This document shows, one piece after another, positions 19,501-31,300 of a stretch of 64,000 bases of DNA. The notes under the pieces were generated by a model. The model made no database searches and was not told where the DNA came from. It saw only the letters and a program-made list of their open reading frames with translations. The DNA lies in NCBI RefSeq assembly GCF_014805685.1, contig NC_060896.1:16465889-16529888 (forward strand), given 5' to 3'. Both the position numbers and the translations under genes were made by a program. Position 1 is the first letter of the stretch. Each line of letters begins with the position of its first letter. The stretch is from Silurus meridionalis (Eukaryota > Chordata > Actinopteri > Siluriformes > Siluridae).

Positions 19501-19920
19501 ATTTCCCTTCTGATACTGCTGGAAAATCTCACTTCTGACACCAAACTGTTCGATTTTTATCATGCCCAAACAAAACTCTTGAAGAGGTTTCCCCATGTGA
19601 TCTACAATGCCTGTGGTGCCTTTTCTGATCAGGGAAGAATCACACAGTACACAGAATGGGGCAAATGTTGTTTTTCAGTTTATTGCAGATAACAGACAAG
19701 TATATATACACACACTGGAAAAAAACCTGAGCTAAAACTGTTCTTGTTTAGGTAAGAAGACATAATAACCAGAGATGTGTGAGCCCAGACGAAGACATTC
19801 TGTATACCTTACATACTCACATCGTAAAGATACTATAGACACTGAACTGACAACATAGGTATGTGTTTAGAGAACTATTGTGAGGCCCATCTTAACACTA
19901 ACACTACTTAAAGAAAAATT
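19501..19920 (-). repeat. Unclassified dispersed repeat, shared with 36410-36580
   Basis: The - strand of about 19825-19910 matches about 36455-36540 on the + strand, with the shared cores AAGATGGGCCTCACA, AGTTCTCT and TCAGTGTCTATAG. No coding or terminal motif identifies the family. Confidence 0.45.
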
Positions 19921-20662
19921 TAATGGTACATTTTGATTTTAACTATCTTTAACTTTGACTTTTTTCTAAAGCTTATAGCAGCTGCTTGTTGAGGAGTGCT
20001 TGGGGGATTTTGACCTTGAACAAATTCACTGATGCTTGGTTGTTTCTTTCTGTAAAAAAAGCAATTTGTTTAAATAAACATTAATATTGTATTTATTTAA
20101 ATGTTTTTAATGATAATTGCATATTTATTGTTAAAGCTAACATATATCTCAATATATAAAGCTACTTAAAACTGCCAAAAGTGTTTCTGCGACTTTCCTT
20201 CCCATCTAACAGCTGAGCAATCATTTCCCTATTTATATTGTCCATTTTGTCACTGTGGATGTGACACACAGCAACACTGTTTAGACAGGACTGTGTCAAT
20301 AGTGACATACAGAAGAAAATAACAAATTAAGTACACTGCTGGACATTAACCAATAATTTGTATCCTAAATTGTTTAACACTTAAGTATGGGGAACACGTA
20401 TTCACTATTAACTTTGACATTCGCCTCAAACTCTTAATTTACTGCTTATTAGCTTTTAAGGTAGTCGCTGTAGTTAAGTTTAGGTATTAGGTAGGATTAT
20501 GGGATGCGGAAGAATAAGGAATTAATATGTGCTTTCTAAGTAGCCTACTAATAAAGAGCCAATGTGCAGTTGTTTATCATACTAATGTGTTACATATTTC
20601 TTTCTATATTTTACTAATTACATTTTTTATGATTGGTCAATTATATCCTACAAACACTTGTG
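19921..20662. other. Intergenic, nothing recognised
   Basis: AT-rich; no ORF or repeat family recognised. Confidence 0.4.
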
Positions 20663-20680
20663 TATAAATAGATTATACAT

Positions 20681-23462
20681 TCTTCTTCTTCTTCTTCTTC
20701 TTTCGGCTGCTCCCATTAGGGGTCGCCACAGCGGATCATCCGTCTCCATACCACCCTGTCCTCTACATCTGCCTCTTTTACACCAACTACCTGCATGTCT
20801 TCCCTCACCACATCCATGAACTGTCACTCTTCTCCACCCACTCCACCCTGCCTGCACTCTTTTCTTCACTTCTCTAACACACTCTCCATTACTTTGCACT
20901 GTTGACCCCAGGTACCTGAATTCCTCCACCTTCTGAAGCTCTTCTCCCTGCAACCGCACCACTCCACTGCCCTCCCTCTCATTCACACACATGTATTCTG
21001 TCTTACTCCTACTGAGTTTCATTCCCCTTCTCTCCAGCGCATATCTCCACCTCTCCAGGCTCTTCTCAACCTGCTCCCTACTCTCACAACAAATCACAAT
21101 ATCATCCGCAAACATCATAGTCCAGGAGACTCCTGTCTGACCTCGTCCGTCAACCTGTCCATCACCACTGCAAACAGAAAAGGGCTCAGGGCCGATCCTT
21201 GATGCAGTCCAACCTTCACCCTAAACCAGTCTGTCGTACCTACTGCACACTTCACTGCTGTCACACTGTCCTCATACATGTCCTGCACCACCCTCACATA
21301 CTTCTCTGACACACCTGACTTCCTCATACAATACCACAACTCCTCTCTTGGCACTCTGTCGTAGGCTTTCTCTAAATCCACAAATACACAATGCAATTCC
21401 TTCTGTCCTTCTCTATACTTCTCCATCAACATTCTCAAAGCAAATAAGGCATCTGTGGTGCTCTTCCTCGGCATGAAACCATACTGTTGCTCACAGATGG
21501 TCACCTCTTCTCTCAACCTGGCTTCCACTACTCTTTCCCATAACTTCATGGTGTGACTGATCAACTTAATTCCCCTGTAGTTACTGCAGGTCTGCACATC
21601 TCCTTTATGCTTAAAGATCGGTACCAGCACACTCTTCTCCATTCCTCAGGCATCTTCTCACCTTCCAAAATCCTGTTAAACAATCTGGTCAAAAACTCCA
21701 CTGCCATCTCTCCTAAACATCTCCACGCTTCTACCGGTATGTCATCTGGTCCAACCGACTTTCCACTCTTCATCCTCTTAATCGCTGCTCTCACTTCCTC
21801 CTTACTAATCCTATCTACATCCTGCTTCACCAACTCCACATCATCCAACCTTCTCTCTCTCTGATTTTCCTCATTCATCAGCTGCTCAAAATACTCCCTC
21901 CACCTTCTCAACACACTCTCCTCACTAGTCAACACATTTCCTCTCCATCCTTTACTGCTCTAACTTGCAGTACATCCTTTCCAGCTCGGTCCCTCTGCCT
22001 GGCCAATCTGTATAAATCCTTTTCTCCTTCCTTAGTGTCCAACCTCTCATACAGCTCCTCATATGCCTTTTCCTTGGCTTTCGCCACATCCTCTTAACCT
22101 GCTGCCGCATCTCCTTGTACTCCTGCCTACTTTTCTCATCACTCTGTCTATCCCACTTCTGTTTTGCCAACCTCTTTCTCCTTATGCTCTCCTGCACTTC
22201 CTCATTCCACCACCACGTCTCCTTGTCTTCCTTTCTATTTCCAGATGTCACACCAAGTACTTTTCTAGCTGCCTCCCTCATCACTCCTGCAGTAGTTGCC
22301 CAATCATCCAACACCTCCTTAACACCACTGAGCCTCTCTGACCTCTTCCCTGAACCTCACACTACACTCTTCCTCCTTCAGTTTCCACCATCTTATTCTT
22401 CTTTCAGTCCTCACTCTCCTCCTCTTCTTCGCCTCCAAAACCATCCTACAGACCACCATCCGATGCTGTCTAGCTACACTGTCCCCTGCCAACACCTTAC
22501 AGTCTCCAATCTCCTTCAGGTTGCATCTCCTGCATAGCACATAGTCCACCTGTGTGCACCTTCCTCCACTTTTATACGCCACCCTATGATCCTCCTTCTT
22601 CTTAAAATAAGTGTTCACCACTGCCATTTCCATCCTTTTAGCAAAATCTACCACCATCTGCCCTTCCACATTCCTCTCCTTAAAACCATACCTACCCATC
22701 ACCTCCTCATCACCTCTGTTCCCTTCACCTACATGCCCATTAAAATCTGCCCCAATCACCAACCGTTCTTTCCTAGGTACACCATCTACCACTTCATCTA
22801 ATTCACTCCAGAATCTTTCCTTCTCCTCCATCTCACAGCCAACTTGTGGAGCATAGGCACTGATGACATTTATCATCATCCCTTCAACTTCCACCTTCAC
22901 GATCATCACCCTATCAGAAACTCTCTTCACCTCCACTACACTCTTACTGTACTCTTCCTTCAGAATCACCCCTACACCATTTCTCTTCCATCCACACCAT
23001 GATAAAACAGTTTAAATCCACCTCCAATGTTCCTGGCCTTACTCCCTTTCCACTTGGTCTCCTGAACACACAGCATATCTACCTTTCTCCTCTCCATCAT
23101 ATCAGCTATCTCTCTCCCTTTCCCGTCATAGTACCAACATTTAAAGTACCAACCCTAACCTCCACTCTCCTACACTGCTCCTTTCCCTGCCGTCTCTGTA
23201 GACGTCTTCCTCCTCTCCTTCTCCTCCTTCGGCCAACAGTAGCCCAATTTCCACCGGTACCCTGTCGGCTAACGATACCTGTGGCGGTCGTTGTTAACCC
23301 GGGCCTCGACCGATCCGGTATGGAATTCTCATTTGTGATCCGCATCTTTGATTTGGCACATGTTTTACGCTGGATGCCCTTCCTAACGCAACCCTCCCCA
23401 TTTACCCGGGCTTGGGACCGGCACTAAGAATGCACTGGCTTGTGCCTCCCTAATGGCTGGGT
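20681..23462 (-). mobile_element. RTE-type non-LTR retrotransposon copy A, near full length
   Basis: Perfect 18-bp target duplication TATAAATAGATTATACAT at 20663-20680 and 23463-23480. The 3' end (left) is a TTC run followed by the CCCATTAGGGGTCGCCACAGCGGATCATCC tail; the 5' end (right) carries the GGTCCCAAGCCCGGGTAAATGG head in complement. It encodes an APE endonuclease and RT on the - strand with a few frameshifts. I favour the RTE clade by domain order and tail, but clade assignment needs a phylogeny. Confidence 0.93.
20690..23345 (-). pseudogene. APE endonuclease-reverse transcriptase of RTE copy A
   Basis: In order on the - strand: RVGTLNVGTMTGKG at about 23130; a frame break; endonuclease GADFNGHVGEGN near 22735 and the C-terminal DYVLCRRCNLKEIG; then 22314-21952; RT fingers (MKSGKSVGPDDIPVEAW) at about 21780; VFVDLEKAYDRVP near 21380; GLHQGSALSPFLFAVVMDRL; and catalytic MMFADDIVI at about 21110. 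At least four frame breaks (about 23100, 22320, 21940, 21620) stop it being functional. Confidence 0.9.
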
Positions 23463-23639
23463 TATAAATAGATTATACATTATAAAAACAAAAAAAATGC
23501 AATAGCAGCCAGGTGTTAAAAGCCACATCTGTTCTCACCTGTAAAGGTACTTGTGTAACATACTGAATCTGCCCTGACAAACCTAGGCTGTCTGTTTCTT
23601 GCTCATCCTTGACGACACATAAAAAATCAGCATACTGTA

Positions 23640-23907
23640 ATGTTTCCCCTATCATCTACCCTTATTCACCGGACTACATTACCCATCATCCTTTGCACCC
23701 CGTCATCCACCATGTTTGTTTCCCGTCTTCACCTGTCTGTTCACCCGGACTCTATTTATACTCATCACCACTGTCTTCACTCATTGTCGGTTATCGTCTT
23801 TACTACATTGTATGTATGTGTGATTTACCTGCTCCTTATTATTAAAATGACATCTTTAATGGTACTATTCGTCGTCCTCGTCTCTCCGTGTACATACCGT
23901 GACACAC
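23640..23907 (+). repeat. Probable LTR fragment
   Basis: Contains GACTACATTACCCATCATCC, a TATTTATA box at about 23754, ATTAAA near 23840 and an end CCGTGACA. This layout is common in fish gypsy LTRs. The left edge is unclear and no partner LTR or TSD was seen. Confidence 0.35.
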
Positions 23908-24640
23908 AGAGTTAAACATGCTGTAAAATCTCAGTTCAACATTATCTTTATTCTTATTTGAAGGGTTTTGATAACACACTTGTTAAAACAAAAGACGTTA
24001 TAAAAGAGTTTAAGGAAAATACACAGAAAAAAGTGAACGTTTGTCCAAGCAGCTATTTTTCCTTATAATCCTTTAAAACCTTTAAAACTTGCTAATTATT
24101 TAACAAGAGCAACAGGCAGAGTTACTAAACATTGTGCAACACAATTCAGATACCATATGCCAACTTACACTGCTTGACTTTTTTGTAAAAAAGAAGTGAA
24201 TCAGTTTTTGTCGCTTTAGGGTCATCGCAACCGAATGTCGGATGCGACTCGAGCTACAGTACTAGGGCTCTTTGAATTTTAAATCACTCTGCATTTATAT
24301 ACAATGCTCCATTAAAACCTCAACATGTCGTGAACACAACTCTCCACTAAAAAAGTGAGGGGGACGAATTTACTTTTTATAAAAAGTGTCCCCCGTGTAA
24401 TCTACGCCCCTAATTCAAACATAGTAAAGCCACAGTAAATCACATTCAAAAACACAAGTTATTTGTGTGTAATTTGTTGTAGACAAAGGCTATAAAAAAA
24501 GAGAATGGAAAGACAAAACGCAGCAATCAGAGATAATTTCGATTTGCATGCAGGCTATTCATTTGTAAGAAAAGATGGTGATCAGTTTGACACTATTGTT
24601 TCACAACATTGTCCTCCACCTTGTTCATCATACTAACTAA
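23908..24640. other. Intergenic, nothing recognised
   Basis: AT-rich stretch; no coding or repeat signal that I can name. Confidence 0.35.
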
Positions 24641-24644
24641 AATT

Positions 24645-24750
24645 AGCTAAAAGCTCTTGCTACAGCATGTCAGTTGGCAAAGGGAAAACTAGCCAACATC
24701 TATATTGATTCTGCTTATGCACATGGAGTATGTTATTCGGTATGTTACTC
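24645..24750 (+). pseudogene. Retroviral RNase H scrap
   Basis: The + strand encodes ALATACQLAKGKLANIYIDSAYAHGVCY, matching the RNase H motif around the third catalytic Asp (YTDSAYAHGVC) of the ERV at 3583-3615. Only about 30 codons remain, and the sequence diverges from that ERV, so it comes from a separate copy. Confidence 0.6.
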
Positions 24751-25099
24751 TGTGTGCTGGTCAGGAAAAATGGCAAGCCCAGGCAGTGACACCGGGAGCA
24801 AAAAAACGTTTATCGACCTTGCCCGAGGGAGGGGCTTTATGCTCACTGACCGGCCAAGCTATATCCAGCTTCTGAACGGTATGTGTCACAAACTCTAGGA
24901 GCTCCTTGCTTCTGGGTTCACAAGGAACTCCCCTTTCTTCTCCTCGGAGGAAGAAAGGCAGAGCAGCATGTTCTTGGGGCAGGGGGAAAAAAGGGAGCTG
25001 GACTGAGCAGGTGAGGCAGGAGAAAGGGGCAAGTGTTCTTATGTTGTAGAGATGAAACTGAAAAAAATTAGTCACATTAGCAACATTTAAGGAAAAAAA

Positions 25100-25866
25100 A
25101 AAACAGTCGATTCCCCATTGTTACCCCAAGGTTGCAAGCAGTAGCTGAAGGGGAGATCAGTTATTTCTAAAGAGTTATCCTGAAATCCTGACCTGGAGAT
25201 GAATCACCTGGGATGACTAGCAGTTCAGTTTTTCTAGGGCTGAGTTTAATTAAAGGGTGCTCATCCACGATGAGATGTCCACCAGGCAAGCTGATATTCA
25301 AGCAACAGCAGTGGTATCTGATGAAAGGAGAAGATAAGTTGAGGGTCATCAGCATAGCAGTGGTTACCAGGTAGGACGCAAACCATTCCCATGCTGCTAG
25401 ATGGATTCCAAGGCTTCTGAGTCTTATGGTTGACCATGTGGAATGCTTTTGAAAGGTTGGACATGTGACAGCTAGGTGGATCTAGCAGCATGTAGTTTCT
25501 CAGTGACAGCCAAAAGAGCTGTCTCTATGAAATGTTCTGCTTGAAAGCCAGACTGGTTAGGGTCTTGGAGGTTGTTCTGTGAGAGAAAGCTGGTTAAAAA
25601 CAGTGCGTTCCAAAGTTTTAGAAAGAACCTGAATGCTCCAGACCAGTAAACCTGAATGTGTGAATGCTCCAGACCAGTGAACTGCTTAATATTTGCTTTG
25701 AAGCCAGATTGGTTGGGGTCTTGGAGGCTGTTCTGTTAAAGATTTACAGACAGTTGGTTGAAAACAGTGCGTTTCTGGGTTTTAGAAAGAACTTAGATGC
25801 TTCAGACCAGTAAGCCTGAATGCCTGATTGCTCCAGACCAGTTAACTGCTCATATTTGCTTTTAAA
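25100..25866 (-). pseudogene. L2/CR1-type LINE RT fragment, rearranged
   Basis: On the - strand: QSGFQAEHFIETALLAVTEK near 25530, then SNLSKAFHMVNHK near 25440, and CYADDPQLIFSF near 25340, which parallel QSGF, DLSAAFDTVNH and YADDTQL of jockey-type RTs. Stops and gaps throughout. Positions 25535-25865 include a roughly 170-bp imperfect tandem duplication (CTCCAGACCAGT and GGTCTTGGAGG recur). Confidence 0.6.
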
Positions 25867-25891
25867 GAGGTAATGAGTCTTTCATGTTGCT

Positions 25892-26814
25892 GTGGAGACA
25901 TTTTGGACCACTTTTCTTTGTAGAATTGTTTTCATTTACATTGGAGGGTTTTTGAGCATGAACGTCCTGTTCCAGGTCTTTACTGTGTGTCCTGTATTGT
26001 CCTGTATTGCAGCAACAAGAGTCCTCACTAGATCTAGAAAATATGACCACATCACCCCTGTTTTAATTAGTCTACACTGGCTCCCAATCAAATCTCGCAT
26101 TGATTATAAAATACTACTACTGAAGTATAAAGCACTTAACGGTCATGCACCGCAGTATCTGAGTGAACTTCTGTACCAATATGATCCTTCACCCCTACTT
26201 AGATCAAAAGGTGGAGGTTATCATTTGGTACCTCAAATAATAAAAACTACAGCAGGGGGCAGATCTTTCTCTTATAAAGCCCCACAGTTATGGAACAGCC
26301 TTCCAATCAGTGTTTGGGACTCATACACAGTCTCAGTGTTCAAGTCGAGGTTGAAAACATATTTATTTAGTCAAGCCTTTTATCAGTAGATTTTTTTTTT
26401 TAGGTAAAGGCGCAGATCTGGGGGGAACATGAATATAAAGTGTTTGGTGAACTGGGATGTTTGTATGCTGTCGTCCCCTCACTTTCACACGTTCACTCAG
26501 GTTTGTTGATGGTGGTGTGGTGGGTCAACCCCAGCCACTCTTAGTGCCGGTCCCAAGCGTGGATAAATGGGGAGGGTTGCGTTAGGAAGGGCATTCAGTG
26601 TAAAAACGTGCCAAATCAAACATGCGGATGATCCGCTGTGGTGACCCCTGATGGGAGAAGCCGAAAGAAAGAATAATAATAATAATAATATTCACTTTTA
26701 TAATATTAATTTACTTAGAAAGAACAAATTCACTTTTAATCACCACATTATCTGTGTAAAGCTGCTTTAAGACAATGTTCATTGTTAAAAGCTCTACAAA
26801 TAAAAATTTATTGA

Positions 26815-26818
<4 letters not shown>
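25892..26818 (+). mobile_element. L2-type LINE: RT C-terminus and 3' UTR
   Basis: The open stretch 25892-26389 ends the RT ORF with DHITPVLISLHWLPIKSRID, YKALNGHAPQYLSELL, APQLWNSLPISV and LKTYLFSQAF, the standard C-terminus of fish L2-like elements. The 3' UTR (26390-26524, then 26690-26818) ends in GTAAAGCTGCTTTAAGACAATG. It is interrupted by a short RTE derivative and followed by (AAT)n. Confidence 0.82.
26525..26676 (+). mobile_element. Internally deleted RTE derivative (5' head joined to 3' tail)
   Basis: It has the RTE 5' head (TTAGTGCCGGTCCCAAGC, GGGGAGGGTTGCGTTAGG) joined after AACATGCGGATG to the RTE 3' tail (ATCCGCTGTGGTGACCCC). About 2.6 kb of coding sequence is missing. It would rely on a full RTE copy for movement. 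Confidence 0.75.
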
Positions 26819-26860
<42 letters not shown>

Positions 26861-26863
26861 TAA
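26816..26863 (+). repeat. (AAT)n microsatellite
   Basis: About 15 AAT units grown from the tail of the L2 3' end. Confidence 0.9.
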
Positions 26864-29496
26864 CTCTAAAATGTTCCCACAAATATCAATTTCTTATCAG
26901 ATTTTTAGATTCTAATGTACATTACTTAAAAATGTTTTATTAAAAAATAAAAAATAAAATCGCAGATACTGAACGGAGTAGTGTGTAGTAGAGTTTAGGT
27001 AAATTTAGATTAACCAAAATTCCACCTGTAACAAAGTAATAATTTCTTACCACAAAAAATGTGTGATTATATCCAGTTATAAGAAAATTGTAACTTAATG
27101 ATCAGTACATCATTTAAATCATATATGTTTATTATTTTCCCACATTTAAACATTCAGAAAAACATTTTGAATCATCCAATTACTGGATGCATTTTTTGCA
27201 TTTGGAAATAATCAATTTTTAACATTTATAATTACATTATTGTTGAACATAACAAGATTTCAGTTAAGTAGAATTAATCCTGCCTATGTGCTAAGATTTT
27301 TCGCATTTTTGTACCATCTTTGTAAAACATAATTTTATTGTTGATTATGGAAAAAAATAAAATAACCTGTAATACTTATCATCTTACACTCTTTCACCAT
27401 GACAAGGTACAGTCTATAAACAGAATCATGTGACAAATGAGATATATTCACAGAAAAACATTAGGCATTATTCATCAACATTTCATTGGAATGAGTGTTA
27501 ACAAATTTGTGTCTAATGCATGAAAAATCAAACATGTATAGTGATTTGAATGCAAATTCTCAGGTAAAGACATCCTCCAGTTTAACTACATATACATCTA
27601 ATTTACATCAAACATGCCATTTCTTATATTATTTTATGCAGGAACTGCAGCAGTAAACCATTAAAAGATAATCATTTAATAGGAAACACATTAGTATTGA
27701 AATAACAAAAACAAAAACATCTATAAAATACTTAAAATTTTCCATTCACAAACATATTTTTCTTATCAGATTAAACATTTCTAGTAGATATCACATGAAG
27801 ACATTCACCTTAAATGTGTATGCTGGGTGTTTAAAAAGTGTTGTGTGTACTGTATGTAAGTGTAGATTCCATCTGTAACAAATGAATAGTTCTTTAGATC
27901 ATATACAAAAAATTAAAATAAAAAAAATCAAGTCATTATAAATTAGACCATTTGAATTAAATTATATGAAATTAGGGTATAATAAAAAAATTATAAAAAT
28001 ATTATGTTATGGAAATGTCTGAACACCTGTTAACATGTTCCTATTAATATCTGTACTCACCAAACACTTTAATATAAACACTATTAATAATAGGGATTAC
28101 AACCAAGCCATAATTTGCTTTGAAATAAATAAATTAATTCCATAAATTTCAAGATGTTGGAAACATTGCTACAAGATTCTTGTTCATGGTGGCATGATTA
28201 CATCATGCAATTCCTTCAGATCAAGTGCACTCTCCTGCTGCAATTCTATGTTTTAACAATTTAAACAATTTATGCCCTTATCCAGAGCAACTGGAAAGTT
28301 GAGCAAAGTTGTGTAAAGTTTTCTCAGTTATACAGCTGAGCAATTGTTGTGCAGCTGCTTTCTTGTGGACCCAGCAGTGGCAGCTTGGTGGTGCAGGTGT
28401 TTGAACTCATAACATTCTAATCAGAAGTCCAACATCTTATGCACTGAACTACCATTTCCCTACACCAGTACAGCATCCTACAGCAGATATGATGATTGGG
28501 AAGGGCACAGACTGGGAAGGACACTGAACCCATTGTGATGTTCATGAATTCTAGAAAACATTTACCTTGTGCATGTGCATCGTTTTAGACATTAGAAGTT
28601 TGGTATTTGTGGCAATAAGAGAATGCACATGGTAAGCAATAATACTCATATAGGCTATGGAATTTATACAATAATTTGTTTGTATAAATAGGCCCAAATT
28701 ATACCAAAAATCTTTTTTATAAACTATTAGACCACCTCAACCAGCCTAGACTGTTGACTCAAGGCAAATTGTATTCATGAATTATAGTCATTTTTAACCC
28801 AAAATAATCAGAACCAGCAAATTTTTTTCTAGTTCTAATATAACATTTTGGTGAGCCTGTTGTCTCTGCAGTCTCAGCTTTCGGTCCGTGTCTGAGAGAA
28901 TTCGAATCTGACATGGTCTTTTACTGTTCTAGATTATTTACTTAAAGGTTTGATTTGTTTGATTTTTTTGTCTAAGAATGTGTACATGTGTTTCTAATTA
29001 AGTGTTCAGGTAGTGAATGTTGCCTCTTGTGTCAACTCAACTGAGATTGAAAAAAAGATCCACATATGCCCTCTGAATCATGTTAACAAAGAACATGGTG
29101 ACATTAAATCCTATTACCTATATTTTAGGAAGAAGATTCTGTGTACCATTGTTTTATTTATTTTTTTTTATTATTGTTAGTGCTACTTGACTTAATGTAC
29201 TGTCAAAAAATAAAAACATTATAAACCTCTATAATTATTGTTTATTTTGATATTGATCACATAATAGTTTGATTGTACAGATACACCAAAGCCAAAATTA
29301 TTGATTAGAAAAATGTTATTGGAATTTATGCATGCTTTGTTTTACCGATTTAACCAACTTGAACAACCAATGAATAAGGAATTTTGTTTATCCAAAGTCT
29401 AATTTAGAGCATAATGTTAATAAGAAAGAGAATTCCCTGATGGCTTCATAATTTTTTGCCAATAGTTTATGTTAAATCATAACAAACCTCCTTTGT
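26864..29496. other. AT-rich region with the likely 3' UTR of the alpha-kinase gene at its right end
   Basis: No family-specific ORF seen. The part just left of 29497 should hold the kinase 3' UTR on the - strand, with several possible AATAAA signals around 29150-29250 in complement. The rest is low-complexity AT-rich sequence without recognised repeats. Confidence 0.4.
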
Positions 29497-29809
29497 TTAA
29501 TGTTTGATTGCAGAATTATTCTCCTCATCTTCATTAGGCTTTCTGACTACTTTGGGACTTGAGTTGACTTTCTTGACTGTTTGAGGGCTGCTTTGGAATT
29601 TCTTCAATAACTGTGGGCTGGATGAATCAGTGTGGACCACCTTACGAGCCAGCAAAGGACTCCTGGATGTCTTTAACTTTGACTGCTGTGAACAATCCAT
29701 AGACATCAGGGCCCTTAGACCCAGCAACCCACAATAGTAGTTGCACTGATGTTGAATGACAAATTGTTCCAATATCTTCGGGGAGCCTTCATCGGTGAGA
29801 CTCTGATAG
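29497..29809 (-). CDS. Alpha-kinase gene (ALPK2/ALPK3-like), last exon
   Basis: Acceptor TACCACAG ends at 29810; the exon opens by completing a split Gly codon and ends at TAA 29499-29497. It encodes the end of the alpha-kinase domain, including the zinc-site stretch QHQCNYYCGLLGL, then a Ser/Pro/Lys-rich tail with repeated SSPxxxKK motifs (SSPQLLKK, SSPQTVKK, SSPKVVRK). A similar tail follows the kinase domain in ALPK3-type proteins, which act in striated muscle. This is the C-terminus of the gene. Confidence 0.88.
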
Positions 29810-29908
29810 CTGTGGTACACAAATTATTAAATTAAAAATAAACATAAAATATCACAAATATCTGTAGAATATAATAATATTGTACAACAGTACAATATAT
29901 TTACAAAC

Positions 29909-29957
29909 CCTTTGGACTTGGTGGCAATCTTAACACCTGTGATCTTTGTATCTACAC
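29909..29957 (-). CDS. Alpha-kinase gene, exon with the TDxxI motif region
   Basis: A 49-bp exon between acceptor TGTTTCAG (ends 29958) and donor GG|GTTTGT (29908). It encodes GVDTKITGVKIATKSKG in phase with both neighbours. Relatives have Asp in the xTDxxI motif here, which carries the catalytic Asp in active alpha-kinases; this copy has Gly (ITGVKI). The family is already suspected to contain pseudokinases. Confidence 0.85.
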
Positions 29958-30042
29958 CTGAAACAGACCAAATGAGAGTAATTTAGCAATTGCAAATAAT
30001 TTAGCAATTACAAAACTGTGATTAAACAGTAATATACTTTAC

Positions 30043-30260
30043 CTTCTATCTGAGTGACCAGCAGATTGCCACTTGTCCACTGGTAGATCCAGTGCTGAAA
30101 TGTACAACATTTTTGCTCTACTTCAGATGTGGTGCGAGTGACCAGTCTCCCAGCGCTGTCGATTGTGCAGTATTTCACATACATCCCCTTTAAATCAACC
30201 TCCATTGTTGCATAGGGGATGCTGTTGGCAGGCCGGTAGATCAAATATGAAGGAATCACT
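30043..30260 (-). CDS. Alpha-kinase gene, kinase C-lobe exon
   Basis: Encodes VIPSYLIYRPANSIPYATME, then EQKCCTFQHWIYQWTSGNLL. These are ALPK2/3 signatures, and the His of FQHW belongs to the zinc site. Donor G|GTAAAG at 30043/30042. The acceptor CAG at 30263-30261 is preceded by a run of about 22 A on the - strand instead of pyrimidines. The first base completes Glu with GA from the exon at 61615-61703, across a 31-kb intron. Confidence 0.88.
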
Positions 30261-30699
30261 CTGTTTTTTTTTTTTTTTTTTTAGGACAAAGACATAAAGT
30301 CAGTGGGTTTAATTTTTACATAATTCTTTTACACACACTGACCACTGTGATACCACATCTGTACACCTGAGCATTCGTACAATCATGAGCTTGGTTAATT
30401 ATGTTGCAACAGTGCAGTGAATGAAGACACAGACATTTTTTTTTCACATTAAACAATAAAATTGGGGAAATTTTTATATCATTGGCTCTGACAGTGGCAT
30501 CATTGTTGACCTGGTGGGACATTCATTCACAATAATCTACAAAGTTTACATAGAATAGTTAAAAAAAAAGAGTCCAGTGATTGTGACATTTGTAACCCTT
30601 GATATTTTTTAGCTGATTGGAGTGGAACATATATTGTTTTTCTTTGCATTTGTAGCCCATTCTCTTAAGTTTCTAAATATTGTCAAACACTAAAATACT

Positions 30700-31300
30700 A
30701 AAAACTATTGAGATTAGTATCAATAACCATGCTATGGATGTTATCCATTCTGATGTTTCATATGAACAGATTCACTTCTACTATGCATGGTTTCAAACAA
30801 TATGGCAAGAATAATAGCAAGAAATTGCAGCCTTTGCTCAAATTTTGTCATACTCTGTTTGTACCCTGTGCACATGAGAAAGACACTCTCAAGAGTCTAT
30901 GTAAACCTGCAGGACCCAAAAACATACCTGGGCAAGTGCTCAGAGACTGCAAATTCAAGCTCATCACATGGCCCTAACCCACCTAAACAAGAAAATATGT
31001 GCATCAGAATGCTGTTTATATACTTCAGTTCAGCATTAAACACTATTATCCCACAGCCACTAACTGAACAACTCTCTCACTAACTGGATTCTATAATTTC
31101 TTATTTCTTACAGACAGTTCAGGCCAAAATAGCCCCCAATGATTTCACATTGAGCACTGGCATAAATAACACAGCATACAGCCAATATATTATCCCAGGT
31201 AACAGAGAACCAGAAGAAGCCTGCAATTTCTCATGACACCTGAAGAAGGAAATCATCCTCCAACCCATCTATAACATGTTCTACAGGGCCACTATAGAGA
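30700..31300 (+). pseudogene. Jockey-type LINE remnant, highly decayed
   Basis: Recognisable pieces: a PAGPKNIPGQVL-like stretch near 30908, RMLFIYFSSALNTIIPQPL near 31006-31060 (parallel to [14 protein letters not shown] at 34615), and a region near 31210-31300 parallel to FYRGTIESI. Same family as 33711-35600. No intact domain. Confidence 0.55.

Noticed and set aside
22063..22541. Overlapping + strand ORFs rich in Pro/Leu/Ser across RTE copy A
   Set aside because: Complement shadows of the LINE coding strand; the same happens at 11356-11682, 13158-13481 and 22586-22856.
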